In this document: positions 44,105-52,639 of the stretch, in pieces
Position numbering within the stretch: position 1 is the first letter of the stretch
How the letters are laid out: each line of letters opens with the position of its first letter
From: Streptomyces sclerotialus
Lineage (GTDB): Bacteria; Actinomycetota; Actinomycetes; Streptomycetales; Streptomycetaceae
Reading direction: 5' to 3'
Assembly: GCA_000719105.1 (NCBI GenBank)
Contig: JODX01000008.1
Coordinates: 62,001 to 126,000, forward strand
Length of the DNA stretch: 64,000 bases
Made by a program: the position numbers and the translations under genes
The notes under the pieces: generated by a model
Seen by the model: the letters and a program-made list of their open reading frames with translations, nothing else
Databases searched by the model: none
Told to the model about the DNA's origin: nothing

Positions 44105-45760
44105 TCAGAGCTGCGTGACGTCCAGCTCCCCCTCGGCGTACTGCCTGCGCAGCACCTTCTTGTCGAACTTGCCCACGCTGGTCTTGGGAACCGACTCGAT
44201 CACCGTCCAGCGCTCGGGAAGCTGCCACTTGGCGATCCGGCCCTCCTCGGCCAGGAAGGTGCGGAGGCCGGCGAAGTCGGTGGTGGAGCCCTCCTTCAGC
44301 ACAACGGTGGCCAGCGGCCGCTCGCCCCATTTGTCGTCCGGTACGGCGACGACGGCGGCCTCGGCGACATCCGGGTGGGCCATCAGGGCGTTCTCCAGCT
44401 CCACGGACGAGATCCACTCGCCGCCCGACTTGATGACGTCCTTGGCGCGGTCGGTCAGGGTGAGGTAGCCGTCGGGGCTGATGATCCCCACGTCACCGGT
44501 CTTCAGCCAGCCGTCCTCGCTGAACTTGTCGGCCGGACGCAGCAGTTCGGCTCCCTGACCGCCGTAGTACGCGCCTGCGATCCAAGAACCGCGCACCTCC
44601 AGTTCGCCCGCCGACTCACCGTCCCAGGGAAGCCGCTCGCCGCCCGGACCGGTGAGCCGGGCCTCGACGCCGGCGGGGAAGCGCCCCTGCGTGCACCGGT
44701 ACGCGAACTCCTCCTCCGTGCCCACGGCGTGGGCGGGCGGACGGGCGATCGTACCGAGCGGCGAGGTCTCGGTCATGCCCCAGGCGTGGCATACGCGCAT
44801 GCCGAGCTTGTCGAACGCCTCCATCAGCGACGGCGGGCAGGCCGAGCCGCCGATGGTGACCTGGGTGAGCGAGCTGACGTCCCTGGAGTGGGCGTTGAGT
44901 TCGGCCAGCAGGCCCTGCCAGATGGTGGGGACGGCCGCCGCGTGTGTGGGCCGCTCCTGCTCGATCATCTGGGCGAGCGGTGCGGGCTGCAGGAACCGAT
45001 CCGGCATCAGCATGTTCACACCGGTCATGAAGGTGGCGTGCGGCAGGCCCCAGGCGTTGACGTGGAACTGCGGCACCACGACGAGCGTGGTGTCCTGGTC
45101 GGTCAGCCCCATGGACTGGGCCATGTTGACCTGCATGGAGTGCAGGTAGATCGAACGGTGGGAGTAGACGACGCCCTTGGGGTCACCGGTCGTGCCGGAC
45201 GTGTAGCACATGGCTGCGGCGGACCGCTCGTCCAGCTCCGGCCACTCGTACGCGGTCGGCTTGCCGGCGACGAGCTCCTCGTACTCGTGCACGCGCGCTC
45301 TCGCGCCGTCGAGCAGCGACCGGTCGCCCGGCCCCGCGACGACGACATGCTCGACCGTCGCCAGGTGCGGAAGCAATGGTGCGAGGAGGGGCAGCAGCAA
45401 GCCGTTGACGATGACGACCCGGTCGGCGGCGTGGTTGGCGATCCACACGAGCTGCTCGGCGGGCAGGCGCAGGTTCAGGGTGTGCAGCACGGCGCCCATG
45501 GAGGGGATGGCGAAGTACGCCTCGACGTGCTCCGCGTTGTTCCACATGAGGGTCGCGACCCGGTCGTCGCCCTCGATGCCGAGGTCCTCCCGCAGGGCGT
45601 GGGCGAGCTGTGCCGCCCGGACCCCGATCTCGGCGTAGGAGCGGCGCGCCGGTTCTCCGTCCCCGGTCCAAGTGATCACTTGCGACGCCCCGTGGATGGA
45701 CGATCCGTGTTCCAGGATCCTTGAGATCAGCAGCGGTACGTCCTGCATGGTGCTCAGCAC
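44105..45760 (-). CDS. fatty-acyl-CoA synthetase (medium/long-chain, FadD-like)
   Basis: A 551-residue ANL-superfamily ligase that activates a fatty acid to acyl-AMP and then acyl-CoA. The P-loop is CYTSGTTGDPKGVVYSHR, the adenine motif GMTETSPLG, then GWLKTGDVG and the C-terminal hinge LTDRAKDVIKSGGEWIS, with the catalytic Lys in KTSVGKFDKK. GTG 45760 has GGGAGGA five bases away; ATG 45748 is a weaker alternative. A perfect 18-bp palindrome lies about 60-75 bases upstream and suggests a TetR-type repressor responding to acyl-CoA. It is convergent with the PAS gene. Confidence 0.93.
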   Translation of the reverse strand: MLSTMQDVPLLISRILEHGSSIHGASQVITWTGDGEPARRSYAEIGVRAAQLAHALREDLGIEGDDRVATLMWNNAEHVEAYFAIPSMGAVLHTLNLRLPAEQLVWIANHAADRVVIVNGLLLPLLAPLLPHLATVEHVVVAGPGDRSLLDGARARVHEYEELVAGKPTAYEWPELDERSAAAMCYTSGTTGDPKGVVYSHRSIYLHSMQVNMAQSMGLTDQDTTLVVVPQFHVNAWGLPHATFMTGVNMLMPDRFLQPAPLAQMIEQERPTHAAAVPTIWQGLLAELNAHSRDVSSLTQVTIGGSACPPSLMEAFDKLGMRVCHAWGMTETSPLGTIARPPAHAVGTEEEFAYRCTQGRFPAGVEARLTGPGGERLPWDGESAGELEVRGSWIAGAYYGGQGAELLRPADKFSEDGWLKTGDVGIISPDGYLTLTDRAKDVIKSGGEWISSVELENALMAHPDVAEAAVVAVPDDKWGERPLATVVLKEGSTTDFAGLRTFLAEEGRIAKWQLPERWTVIESVPKTSVGKFDKKVLRRQYAEGELDVTQL

Positions 45761-45817
45761 GGCGTCCTCCCGGGGCGGCTCTGCCTACGCGGTGTAAGGG
45801 TTGCGCTGATTCTGCGC

Positions 45818-45835
45818 ACATACCGCGCGGTATGT
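45818..45835. promoter_or_regulatory. perfect 18-bp palindrome upstream of acyl-CoA synthetase
   Basis: ACATACCGCGCGGTATGT is self-complementary over all 18 bases. Size and symmetry fit a TetR-family operator. No such regulator gene is adjacent. Confidence 0.75.
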
Positions 45836-46009
45836 CACTACCCGTCTGCATGATCGATCACTGGATACGCCTGTCGGGCAGCGAGTCGGCAGCGTGAACG
45901 CGGCCGTAGGCGGGCTCCGGGAACGCCATGTGGGACCGCCGACCGATGCACCGTACGAGTGACCCTCGGGAGCCGCCCCCCGGCCCGTCCCTCACCCGCG
46001 CGCGCGGCC

Positions 46010-46564
46010 CTACCGCACGGGCCCCAGCTCGGGGTCCTCACGCAGCTTGCCCAGTGCCCGGGACACCGCCGACTTCACCGTGCCCACCGACACCCCGAGC
46101 ACCTCGGCCGTCTGCACCTCGCTCAGGTCCTCGTAGTACCTGAGGACGACCATCGCCCGCTGCCGGGCGGGCAGCCGCATGATCGCCCGCCACATCGCGT
46201 CGTGCAGCGCCTGCTGCTCCGCGGGGTCCCCGGCCGGGACCGTCTCCGGCTCGGGCAGCTCGTCGCAGGCGAACTCGTCCACCCTGCGCTTGCGCCACTG
46301 GGACGTGCGCGTGTTCAGCAGGGCACGGCGCACATACCCGTCGAGGGCCCGGTGGTCCTCGATCCGGTCCCATGCTACGTACGTCTTGGTGAGCGCGGTC
46401 TGCAGCAGGTCCTCGGCGTCGCTCGGGTTCGCGGTCAGCGACCGGGCGGTACGCAGCAGCACCGGCTGGCGGGCCGCAACGTACGACGAGAACGAGGGGT
46501 ACGAAAGAGTCTGCCCCGCTGATGTGGCGGCGTGCGAAGCGCTCGTGCAGACGAGTGTGGTCAT
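46010..46564 (-). CDS. SigE-family ECF sigma factor
   Basis: A 184-residue sigma-70 factor with only regions 2 and 4. Region 2 includes LTANPSDAEDLLQTALTKTYVAWDRI and DGYVRRALLNTRTSQWRKRRVDEF; region 4 is RLPARQRAMVVLRYYEDLSEVQTAEVLGVSVGTVKS-like. It belongs to the Streptomyces SigE-family ECF group. No anti-sigma gene is adjacent. ATG 46564 is used. Two hairpins upstream separate it from the secreted-protein gene. Confidence 0.9.
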   Translation of the reverse strand: MTTLVCTSASHAATSAGQTLSYPSFSSYVAARQPVLLRTARSLTANPSDAEDLLQTALTKTYVAWDRIEDHRALDGYVRRALLNTRTSQWRKRRVDEFACDELPEPETVPAGDPAEQQALHDAMWRAIMRLPARQRAMVVLRYYEDLSEVQTAEVLGVSVGTVKSAVSRALGKLREDPELGPVR

Positions 46565-46637
46565 GGCTCCACGCTATGAGCGGCACCCATCCGGCGGATC
46601 GGCCGCAGGTCGCGAAGGCGACTCCCCCTCAGGTTGT

Positions 46638-46719
46638 AGGTGGGGTTCCGACCCCACCTCCTGTAGGTGGACGAGCGGCCCTCAGTCCCTGAGGGTGCAC
46701 CCCTCAGGGACTGAGGGCC
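46638..46719 (-). terminator. two strong hairpins between secreted-protein and ECF genes
   Basis: AGGTGGGGT/ACCCCACCT around TCCG (46638-46659) and 19-base perfect arms around TGCAC (46677-46719; arm core CCTCAGTCCCTGAGG). The second is probably the terminator of the leftward secreted-protein gene. Each arm of the larger hairpin is itself partly self-complementary. Confidence 0.75.
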
Positions 46720-46830
46720 CGGCCCGGACCCGAGGCCGGCCCGGACCCGCCGGGCATCTGCGCGACGGCACCGGAGCACCGCCGCACAGACCCCTCGTTC
46801 ACGGCCCGTCGTTCACGTCTCCAGGGGCCT

Positions 46831-47187
46831 TCAGGGCCGCTGATGACAAGCGGCCTTCGGCCCCGCGTCCGGTGTCAGGACGACGAAGACGTTCCCCTTC
46901 GACTGGTCGACCACAGTGAACTTGGACTTCTCGATCCGAGTGATGTTGTTCTGGTTCAGGGCGCCGGAGCCGATCGCCTGCTGCAGTACGGTGGCCGAGT
47001 CGCCGCCGTTGTGCTTCCCGACCCCGCCGACGGCGTTGGCCACGCCCGCGTTCGAACCGTTCTTCCCGTTCGTCGCGATGGCACCGTTGTCCGCTGTGGC
47101 GACACCGGAGAAGAGGGTGACCGCGAGGGGCAGAGCCGCCGCAGCGGCGACGGCACGGATGGTACGGGCGGTACGGATGCTTGCCAT
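46831..47187 (-). CDS. small secreted protein, unknown
   Basis: A 118-residue protein with a signal peptide (MASIRTARTIRAVAAAAALP, cleavage near VATADNGA). The mature part is rich in Asn, Gly and Ala (NGKNGSNAGVANAVGG, SGALNQNNITRI) and ends in VFVVLTPDAGPKAACHQRP. ATG 47187 has GGAGGA five bases upstream. The Asn/Gly-rich mature sequence recalls amyloid-like surface proteins such as chaplins and rodlins, but I cannot match it to either. It has one Cys. Confidence 0.75.
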   Translation of the reverse strand: MASIRTARTIRAVAAAAALPLAVTLFSGVATADNGAIATNGKNGSNAGVANAVGGVGKHNGGDSATVLQQAIGSGALNQNNITRIEKSKFTVVDQSKGNVFVVLTPDAGPKAACHQRP

Positions 47188-47549
47188 GTCTGTCCTCCAG
47201 AACCGAGTACGCACCGGCCTCGAAGCCGTGCGTGGGTGAAGTGCGCCGGATGCACGAGGTACCGCTGCGGCCAAGGCGGTTGGCCCCCGCCTCAAAGCCG
47301 AGCTCGACGTCGCGACTTCAGAATCACTCACCGGATGTCACCGAACCACCCCTATAGGCGCTATTCGCACTGAAGTGTGACGAGTACGCCTATAAACCAC
47401 TCCGAGCACCGAGCACCTCACACAGCAGCACCCACCCCACGGCACACACCCAAGCACCCCAAGCGACGAAACGTTCCCGCACGCCAGACCCCCCACACGC
47501 CACACCACCCGGACGGCCGAGCCGCCCACCGGCACACCCCTTCCCTTTT
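47188..47549. other. divergent promoter region
   Basis: No gene. It lies between the leftward secreted-protein gene and the rightward prim-pol gene. An A/T-richer segment at 47340-47400 with CTATAGGCGC and CCTATAAACC may hold promoters. Confidence 0.45.
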
Positions 47550-47565
47550 TCGAACGTGCGTACGA
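47550..47565. promoter_or_regulatory. LexA (SOS)-like box before prim-pol gene
   Basis: TCGAAC-GTGC-GTACGA matches the actinobacterial/Gram-positive LexA consensus TCGAAC-N4-GTTCGA with one mismatch. It ends 11 bases before the ATG, where a repressor would block transcription. Confidence 0.65.
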
Positions 47566-47576
47566 AACTAAGCCCT

Positions 47577-48446
47577 ATGGCCACCCCCGACCGGCAGGCC
47601 ACGATCCTGGCCCTGGCACACGCCCTGTCCGCCGCCGAGCGCGGGCTGGCGGTCATCCCCCTGTCCCGGACGAAACTCCCGGCCCTCCGCTCCCCGCACC
47701 GCGACGACCCCGAGCCCGCCCCGTGCCACGGCGAGTGCGGACGCTTCGGGCACGGTGTGTACGACGCCTCGACCGACCCGGAACGCATCCGCGCGCTCTT
47801 CGCCGCAGCACCCCGGGCCACCGGTTACGGCATCGCCTGCGGTCTTCCTCCGCACCGTCTGATCGGCATCGACCTCGACACCAAGTCCGGCACGGACGCG
47901 TCGGCGGCCCTGCGCGAACTGGCGCTGCGCCACCTCTTCACGATCCCCGAGACGGTCGTCGTGCTGACCCCCAGCGGCGGCCGCCACCTCTGGCTGACAG
48001 GACCGCCGGACGTGGTCGTCCCCAACTCGGCGAGTCGCCTCGCCCCGGGCATCGACATCAGGGGCGCCGGCGGCTACCTGGTCGGTCCCGGCTCACGTAC
48101 CGACCACGGCGTCTACAGCACCGCCCCGGGCACCTCCCACCTCGCACCCGCCCCCTGCCCACCGGCCCTCCTGCGCCTGCTGCTGCCTCCCCCGCGCACC
48201 CGCCGTGCCCCCACCTCGCCCGCGGCGCACCAGGGCCAGGGCCTCGTCCAGTTCGTCCTCGCCGCCCACGAGGGCCAGCGCAACACCCGCCTCTTCTGGG
48301 CCGCCTGCCGCGCCTACGAGAACGGCATCGGTCCCGAACTGTCCCCCGCCCTCGTCGACGCCGCCGTCCGCACGGGCCTGACGGAACGCGAGGCCCGCTC
48401 GACGATCGCCTCGGCGGCACGGCGGCACGGCGGCATGCAGCACTGA
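47577..48446 (+). CDS. bifunctional DNA primase/polymerase (prim-pol AEP domain)
   Basis: A 289-residue protein whose N-terminal 200 residues form a prim-pol domain of the archaeo-eukaryotic primase superfamily. Landmarks are GLAVIPLSRTKLPAL, the catalytic-type GIDLDTKSG, TPSGGRHLWL and IDIRGAGGYLVGPGS. A C-terminal helical part (EGQRNTRLFWAACRAYENG) resembles primase C-terminal modules. No helicase domain is present. ATG 47577 is preferred to GTG 47556 because the latter lies within the LexA-like box. A role in damage tolerance is inferred from that box. Confidence 0.88.
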   Translation: MATPDRQATILALAHALSAAERGLAVIPLSRTKLPALRSPHRDDPEPAPCHGECGRFGHGVYDASTDPERIRALFAAAPRATGYGIACGLPPHRLIGIDLDTKSGTDASAALRELALRHLFTIPETVVVLTPSGGRHLWLTGPPDVVVPNSASRLAPGIDIRGAGGYLVGPGSRTDHGVYSTAPGTSHLAPAPCPPALLRLLLPPPRTRRAPTSPAAHQGQGLVQFVLAAHEGQRNTRLFWAACRAYENGIGPELSPALVDAAVRTGLTEREARSTIASAARRHGGMQH

Positions 48447-48569
48447 CTGCCCGTGCCCCGTCCGTGCCCGACAGACCGGGGACACGCGGGGGAATCGCAG
48501 TCACCGACGGGCACCGCACATGCCGAAGGCCCCCAACCGATGTTGCTGGTCAGAGGCCTTCAACCTGCG

Positions 48570-48654
48570 CGGTGGGTGTGGGATTTGAACCCACGGTGAC
48601 TCGCGCCACGACGGTTTTCAAGACCGTTCCCTTAGGCCGCTCGGGCAACCCACC
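48570..48654 (-). tRNA. tRNA-Ser (TGA)
   Basis: On the minus strand, GGTGGGT pairs with ACCCACC, with discriminator G. The anticodon stem ACGGT/ACCGT encloses CTTGAAA, giving anticodon TGA. The long variable arm is present. A GAAGGCC/GGCCTTC stem about 10-45 bases downstream may terminate it. Confidence 0.97.
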
Positions 48655-48693
48655 CCGCGCACCCCGCGAGGGTGCGCGGGACAAGACTAACGG

Positions 48694-50382
48694 TTAGCTG
48701 TCGCCCTCGCGCTGGCCCAGGGTGACCTCGGCCGTGCGGGTCCTGCCGTCGCGGGTGTACGTGAGGGTGACCTTGTCGCCGGGCTGGTGGGTCCAGATCG
48801 CGCCGATGAGGGTGGGTCCGCTGTCGATCGGGGTGTCGTCGAGCTTGGTGATGACGTCACCCGGCTTCAGACCCGCCTTGTCTGCCGGGCCTCCCGGGGT
48901 GATCGATTCCGTGCCGCTCCCGCCCTCGACGATCTCGGCGCCGTCCGTGCCGTCCAGGGAGACCGAGGCGCCGATGACCGGGTAGACCGGCTTGCCCGTC
49001 TTGATCAGCTGCTGTGCGACGGTCTTCGCCTGGTTGATCGGGATCGCGAAGCCCAGGCCGATCGAGCCGGCCTGACCGGTGCCGCCGAGGCCGTTGCTCG
49101 CGGACTGGATCGCGGAGTTGATGCCGATCACGTTGCCCTGCGCGTCCAGGAGCGGGCCGCCGGAGTTACCGGGGTTGATCGAGGCGTCCGTCTGCAGGGC
49201 GCTCATGTACGACGCCTTGCTGCTGGAGCTGCCGTCGCTGGAGGCCACCGGACGGTTCTTCGCGCTGATGATGCCCGTGGTCACCGTGTTCGACAGGCCG
49301 AAGGGGGCGCCGATCGCGATCGTCGAGTCGCCGATGGCCACCTTGTCGGAGTCGCCGAGGGTCAGCGGCTTCAGGTCCGAGGGGGCGTTCTTCAGCTTGA
49401 TGACGGCTACGTCGTAGCCCTGCGCGTTGCCGACGACCTCGGCCTCGTACTTCTTGCCGTCGGGGAAGGTGGCGCTGAGCTTGCCGCCCTCCACGGCACC
49501 CGCCACCACGTGGTTGTTGGTGACGATGTGGCCCTGCCTGTCGAAGACGAAGCCGGTGCCGGTACCGCCCTCGCCGCTGCTGCTCTCGGCCTCGATGGTG
49601 ACCGTGCTGGGCAGCGCCTTGGCGGCCACGGCGGCGATCGTGCCGGCGTCGCGCTTGAGGGCGCCGCCGCTCTCGGAGGCGGAGACGGTGGTGGAGCCGC
49701 CGGCGCTGTCGTTGCGGTCGGCCAGCGTGTAGCCGATGCCGCCGCCGACGCCGCCCGCGACGAGGGCGGCCACGAGGATCGCGGCGATCAGGCCGCCGCG
49801 CTTGCGGCGGGGCTTCGGCGCGGGCTGCTGCTGGTCGGCGCCCCAGACCGGCCCGGAACCACCGCCGTCCCCGTACGACCCGGTGGCCGTCCCGGCCGGG
49901 TACGACGGGGTGCCGGCTCCGTCCGCGTACGACGGAGTGGCGGGCGGCGGGGGCGGCGGCCAGCCGGCCTGGGCGGGCGAGCCGGCGCCGGCGGACGGTG
50001 GCGGAGCCGTGGAGGCACCCGGAGCCTGGGCGTGGTCGTGCGGGCCCTGGCCGGCTCCGGCCGGCGGGCCGTAGCCGCTTCCGCTCCGGTCCTCCACGGA
50101 TCCGTACGCGGGCGCCGCCGCGGGTGCCGGGGCCGGGTCCTGCTGGGCGGTCCGCGGGGGGGTCGGCGGCACGGCCGGAATCGGGGCCGTCGGGGATCCC
50201 TGCACAGCGGCAGCCGGTGCATGGGCGTCGGTCCCGTGCGCCGGCGCGGCCGGGGGAGCAGCCGGTGTGTGGGGGTCCGCCTCACGCGCCGGGGCGTGCG
50301 TGGGGGCAGAAGGAGATTCCACCGGCACGGGAGGTGCGGACGGGGCGGGTGGTGCTGCGTTGCCCTCGTTCTCGGTGCTCAC
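48694..50382 (-). CDS. HtrA/DegP-like membrane serine protease with PDZ domain
   Basis: A 562-residue protein. Residues 1-190 are a long Pro/Ala-rich cytosolic tail. A basic stretch KPRRKR and one membrane helix (about 196-220) are followed by an external trypsin-like domain with His291 (TNNHVV), Asp324 (YDVAVIKL) and Ser407 (NPGNSGGPL). A PDZ domain lies at about 450-550 (GGPADKAGLKPGDVITKLDDTPI). The catalytic triad is complete. It would cut or chaperone misfolded proteins outside the membrane. It is divergent from the glycerophosphodiesterase gene. Confidence 0.95.
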   Translation of the reverse strand: MSTENEGNAAPPAPSAPPVPVESPSAPTHAPAREADPHTPAAPPAAPAHGTDAHAPAAAVQGSPTAPIPAVPPTPPRTAQQDPAPAPAAAPAYGSVEDRSGSGYGPPAGAGQGPHDHAQAPGASTAPPPSAGAGSPAQAGWPPPPPPATPSYADGAGTPSYPAGTATGSYGDGGGSGPVWGADQQQPAPKPRRKRGGLIAAILVAALVAGGVGGGIGYTLADRNDSAGGSTTVSASESGGALKRDAGTIAAVAAKALPSTVTIEAESSSGEGGTGTGFVFDRQGHIVTNNHVVAGAVEGGKLSATFPDGKKYEAEVVGNAQGYDVAVIKLKNAPSDLKPLTLGDSDKVAIGDSTIAIGAPFGLSNTVTTGIISAKNRPVASSDGSSSSKASYMSALQTDASINPGNSGGPLLDAQGNVIGINSAIQSASNGLGGTGQAGSIGLGFAIPINQAKTVAQQLIKTGKPVYPVIGASVSLDGTDGAEIVEGGSGTESITPGGPADKAGLKPGDVITKLDDTPIDSGPTLIGAIWTHQPGDKVTLTYTRDGRTRTAEVTLGQREGDS

Positions 50383-50573
50383 TGCTTCTCTCCTCGATCC
50401 ACGACGGTTGTTCTCGATCGCATTCGGCCACGCTCGATCACGCTTCGACAGTGCGGCGCCATGAAGCCGGGCATCCGGGCATGCGTTGGACTGTGCTTTT
50501 GTATGCCGTCAGCTTTTCCCATGGAGCGTCAGAGCACCATAAGCCGTTGCTGTGGGTGGGAAGCCACTCTTTA

Positions 50574-50591
50574 TATCCGTCCAATCGGATA
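50574..50591. promoter_or_regulatory. inverted repeat before glycerophosphodiesterase gene
   Basis: TATCCG-TCCAAT-CGGATA lies in an A/T-richer patch about 65-80 bases before the GTG start; it is a possible operator near a promoter. Confidence 0.4.
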
Positions 50592-50654
50592 AAATGGATA
50601 CTTCTCCTTGCAACCACCCTCACACGTACCCTCACCCGGTGGCACCATGACGCG

Positions 50655-51464
50655 GTGACCCACGCACGACAGCACCCGATCCAGGTCGTCGCCCACCGCG
50701 GTGCCTCCGAGGAGGCGCCCGAACACACGCTGGCCGCGTACAAGAAGGCGATCGAGGACGGTGCGGACGCCCTCGAGTGCGATGTGCGCCTGACCGCGGA
50801 CGGTCATCTCGTCTGTGTGCACGACCGCCGCGTCAACCGCACCTCCAACGGCCGCGGTGCGGTCTCCGCGCTCGAGCTCGCCGACCTCGCCGCCCTCGAC
50901 TTCGGCTCCTGGAAGAACGGCGAGGAGGCACCCGACTGGGAGCACCGGCCCGAGGACCGGGAGGACACCTCCGTCCTCACATTGGAACGCCTTCTGGAAT
51001 TCGTCGCCGACGCGGGCCGCCGGGTGGAACTGGCCGTGGAGACCAAGCACCCGACGCGCTGGGCGGGCCAGGTGGAGGAGCGGCTGCTGCACCTGCTGAA
51101 GCGGTTCGGCCTGGACGCCCCGGGGTCCGCCGCCGAATCACAGGTACGGATCATGAGTTTCTCGGCGCGTTCACTGCACCGTGTACGGGCTGCCTCACCG
51201 ACGTTGCCCACGGTCTACCTGACGCAGTTCGTCTCGCCCCGGCTGCGCGACGGCCGGCTGCCGGCGGGCGTGCGGATCGCGGGCCCCTCGATCCGGGTCG
51301 TGCGCAGTCACCCGGCGTACATCCAGCGCCTGCAGGGAGCCGGGCACCAGGTGCACGTCTGGACCGTGAACGACCCCGAGGACGTCGGCCTCTGTGTCGA
51401 TCTGGGGGTCGACGCCATCATCACCAACCGCCCGCGCGCGGTGCTGCGCCAGCTCGGCCGCTGA
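50655..51464 (+). CDS. glycerophosphodiester phosphodiesterase
   Basis: A 269-residue GDPD/UgpQ-type enzyme that splits glycerophosphodiesters into sn-glycerol-3-phosphate and an alcohol. Landmarks are VVAHRGASEEAPEHTLAAY with the metal Glu, the ALECDVRLTADGHLVCVHD segment with Glu, Asp and His, ELAVETKHPT and the C-terminal VHVWTVNDPEDV. GTG 50655 gives the domain start; longer readings cross into the protease gene region. No signal peptide, so it is cytosolic. Confidence 0.93.
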   Translation: MTHARQHPIQVVAHRGASEEAPEHTLAAYKKAIEDGADALECDVRLTADGHLVCVHDRRVNRTSNGRGAVSALELADLAALDFGSWKNGEEAPDWEHRPEDREDTSVLTLERLLEFVADAGRRVELAVETKHPTRWAGQVEERLLHLLKRFGLDAPGSAAESQVRIMSFSARSLHRVRAASPTLPTVYLTQFVSPRLRDGRLPAGVRIAGPSIRVVRSHPAYIQRLQGAGHQVHVWTVNDPEDVGLCVDLGVDAIITNRPRAVLRQLGR

Positions 51465-51943
51465 CGCACCGGAGCATCATCCGCCCCTGTACGGCGCCCG
51501 GCAGGCGTCGACTTGGCCGAAGTCGATCGTCGGCGGCGTGTCTCACGGAAGCTCTCGATCGCTCCCGGACACCCCGTTGCGGTGTTCGGCGAACTGTACC
51601 GGCCACACACCTTTTGACGCCTTTTGATCGCCGGCGGTCCCGCCGATCCCCGTATCAATGGGCGGACCGCACCGAATTCACCACCGCCAAGGCAACCCAA
51701 AAACAGGAAAACGACTCAAGAAGACCCTTACAGCTCCTCAGGAAGCCACCGAGATACGCGGACAAGCACCCGAGAAGCGACACAACGGCACGCGAAACAC
51801 CTCACATCATTACGGGGAGTGCACCGGCGCGTTCAGCCCGTATTTGATCGTTACGAGTGCGTCAGCGCTCGGCGACTGGCCGGTTTCCAGTCCAGTCCAA
51901 TGGGGCATTCACACCGTGGCGTGGGGCGAAGGAGGTCTCGGGG
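51465..51943. other. intergenic region before RsbW-like gene
   Basis: No gene that I can support. A possible weak terminator TCGACTT-GGCCG-AAGTCGA lies at 51508-51526. The part at 51650-51830 is A-rich for this genome and probably regulatory for the next gene. Confidence 0.45.
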
Positions 51944-52486
51944 GTGGCGTTGGTGGTGGCACAGGAGGTGCCCACGTCGTCGAGCATGGCCGTGCCCCAT
52001 GGCCCTGCGGGCGTGGGGAAGGCAAGACACCGGATGCGTGATCAGTTGCGTATCGGGGGTGTGGCTGAAGCGGTCATCGACGATGCCGTACTGATCCTTT
52101 CCGAACTACTCAGCAACGCCTGCAAACACGGCAGGCCACTGGGCGACGCGCTGGCCGGTGACGGCGACGTACGTGCCGCCTGGCGTGTCGACCCGTCGGG
52201 GCGCCTGACGGTCGAGGTGACGGACGGGGGTGGTCCGACGAGCCCGGTTCCGTCCACGCCCTCGGTCACCGCACGCGGCGGCCGCGGGCTGAACATCATC
52301 ACGGCACTGGCCGACGACTGGGGGGTCCGGAACGACGTCTGCGGCGAGGTCACCGTGTGGGTGATCGTGCAGAGCGACGTGTACCGCGCACGCCGCCGCG
52401 ACGACCTCGTCACCCGGGTCACGGCCCCGTCGGTACCCGCGATACCCGGCCTGGACCTCGCGGACGCGTTCGAGGACCTGGACTAG
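51944..52486 (+). CDS. RsbW-like HATPase anti-sigma/regulatory kinase
   Basis: A 180-residue GHKL ATPase of the RsbW/SpoIIAB type. It has the N box LILSELLSNACKHG, the G1 box VEVTDGGG and G2 GGRGLNIITALADDWG. GTG 51944 has GGAGG eight bases away. Such proteins hold a SigB/SigF-class sigma factor or phosphorylate an anti-sigma antagonist. No antagonist or sigma gene is adjacent; SigF and SigN lie about 33 kb away in this window. A Pro/Ala-rich C-terminal tail follows the domain. Confidence 0.85.
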   Translation: MALVVAQEVPTSSSMAVPHGPAGVGKARHRMRDQLRIGGVAEAVIDDAVLILSELLSNACKHGRPLGDALAGDGDVRAAWRVDPSGRLTVEVTDGGGPTSPVPSTPSVTARGGRGLNIITALADDWGVRNDVCGEVTVWVIVQSDVYRARRRDDLVTRVTAPSVPAIPGLDLADAFEDLD

Positions 52487-52639
52487 CGACCCGGACCGGA
52501 CCCACACCGCCTCCGTGACCCGCGCGAACCGCCTGTTCCGGGACGACCCGGTGCGTTGTCCACAGGGGTCCCGTCGGTCGTCGTACGAGCGACTAGGCTC
52601 GCGCCCGTACGAGACGAGCCGTAACCGGGAGACCCCACG

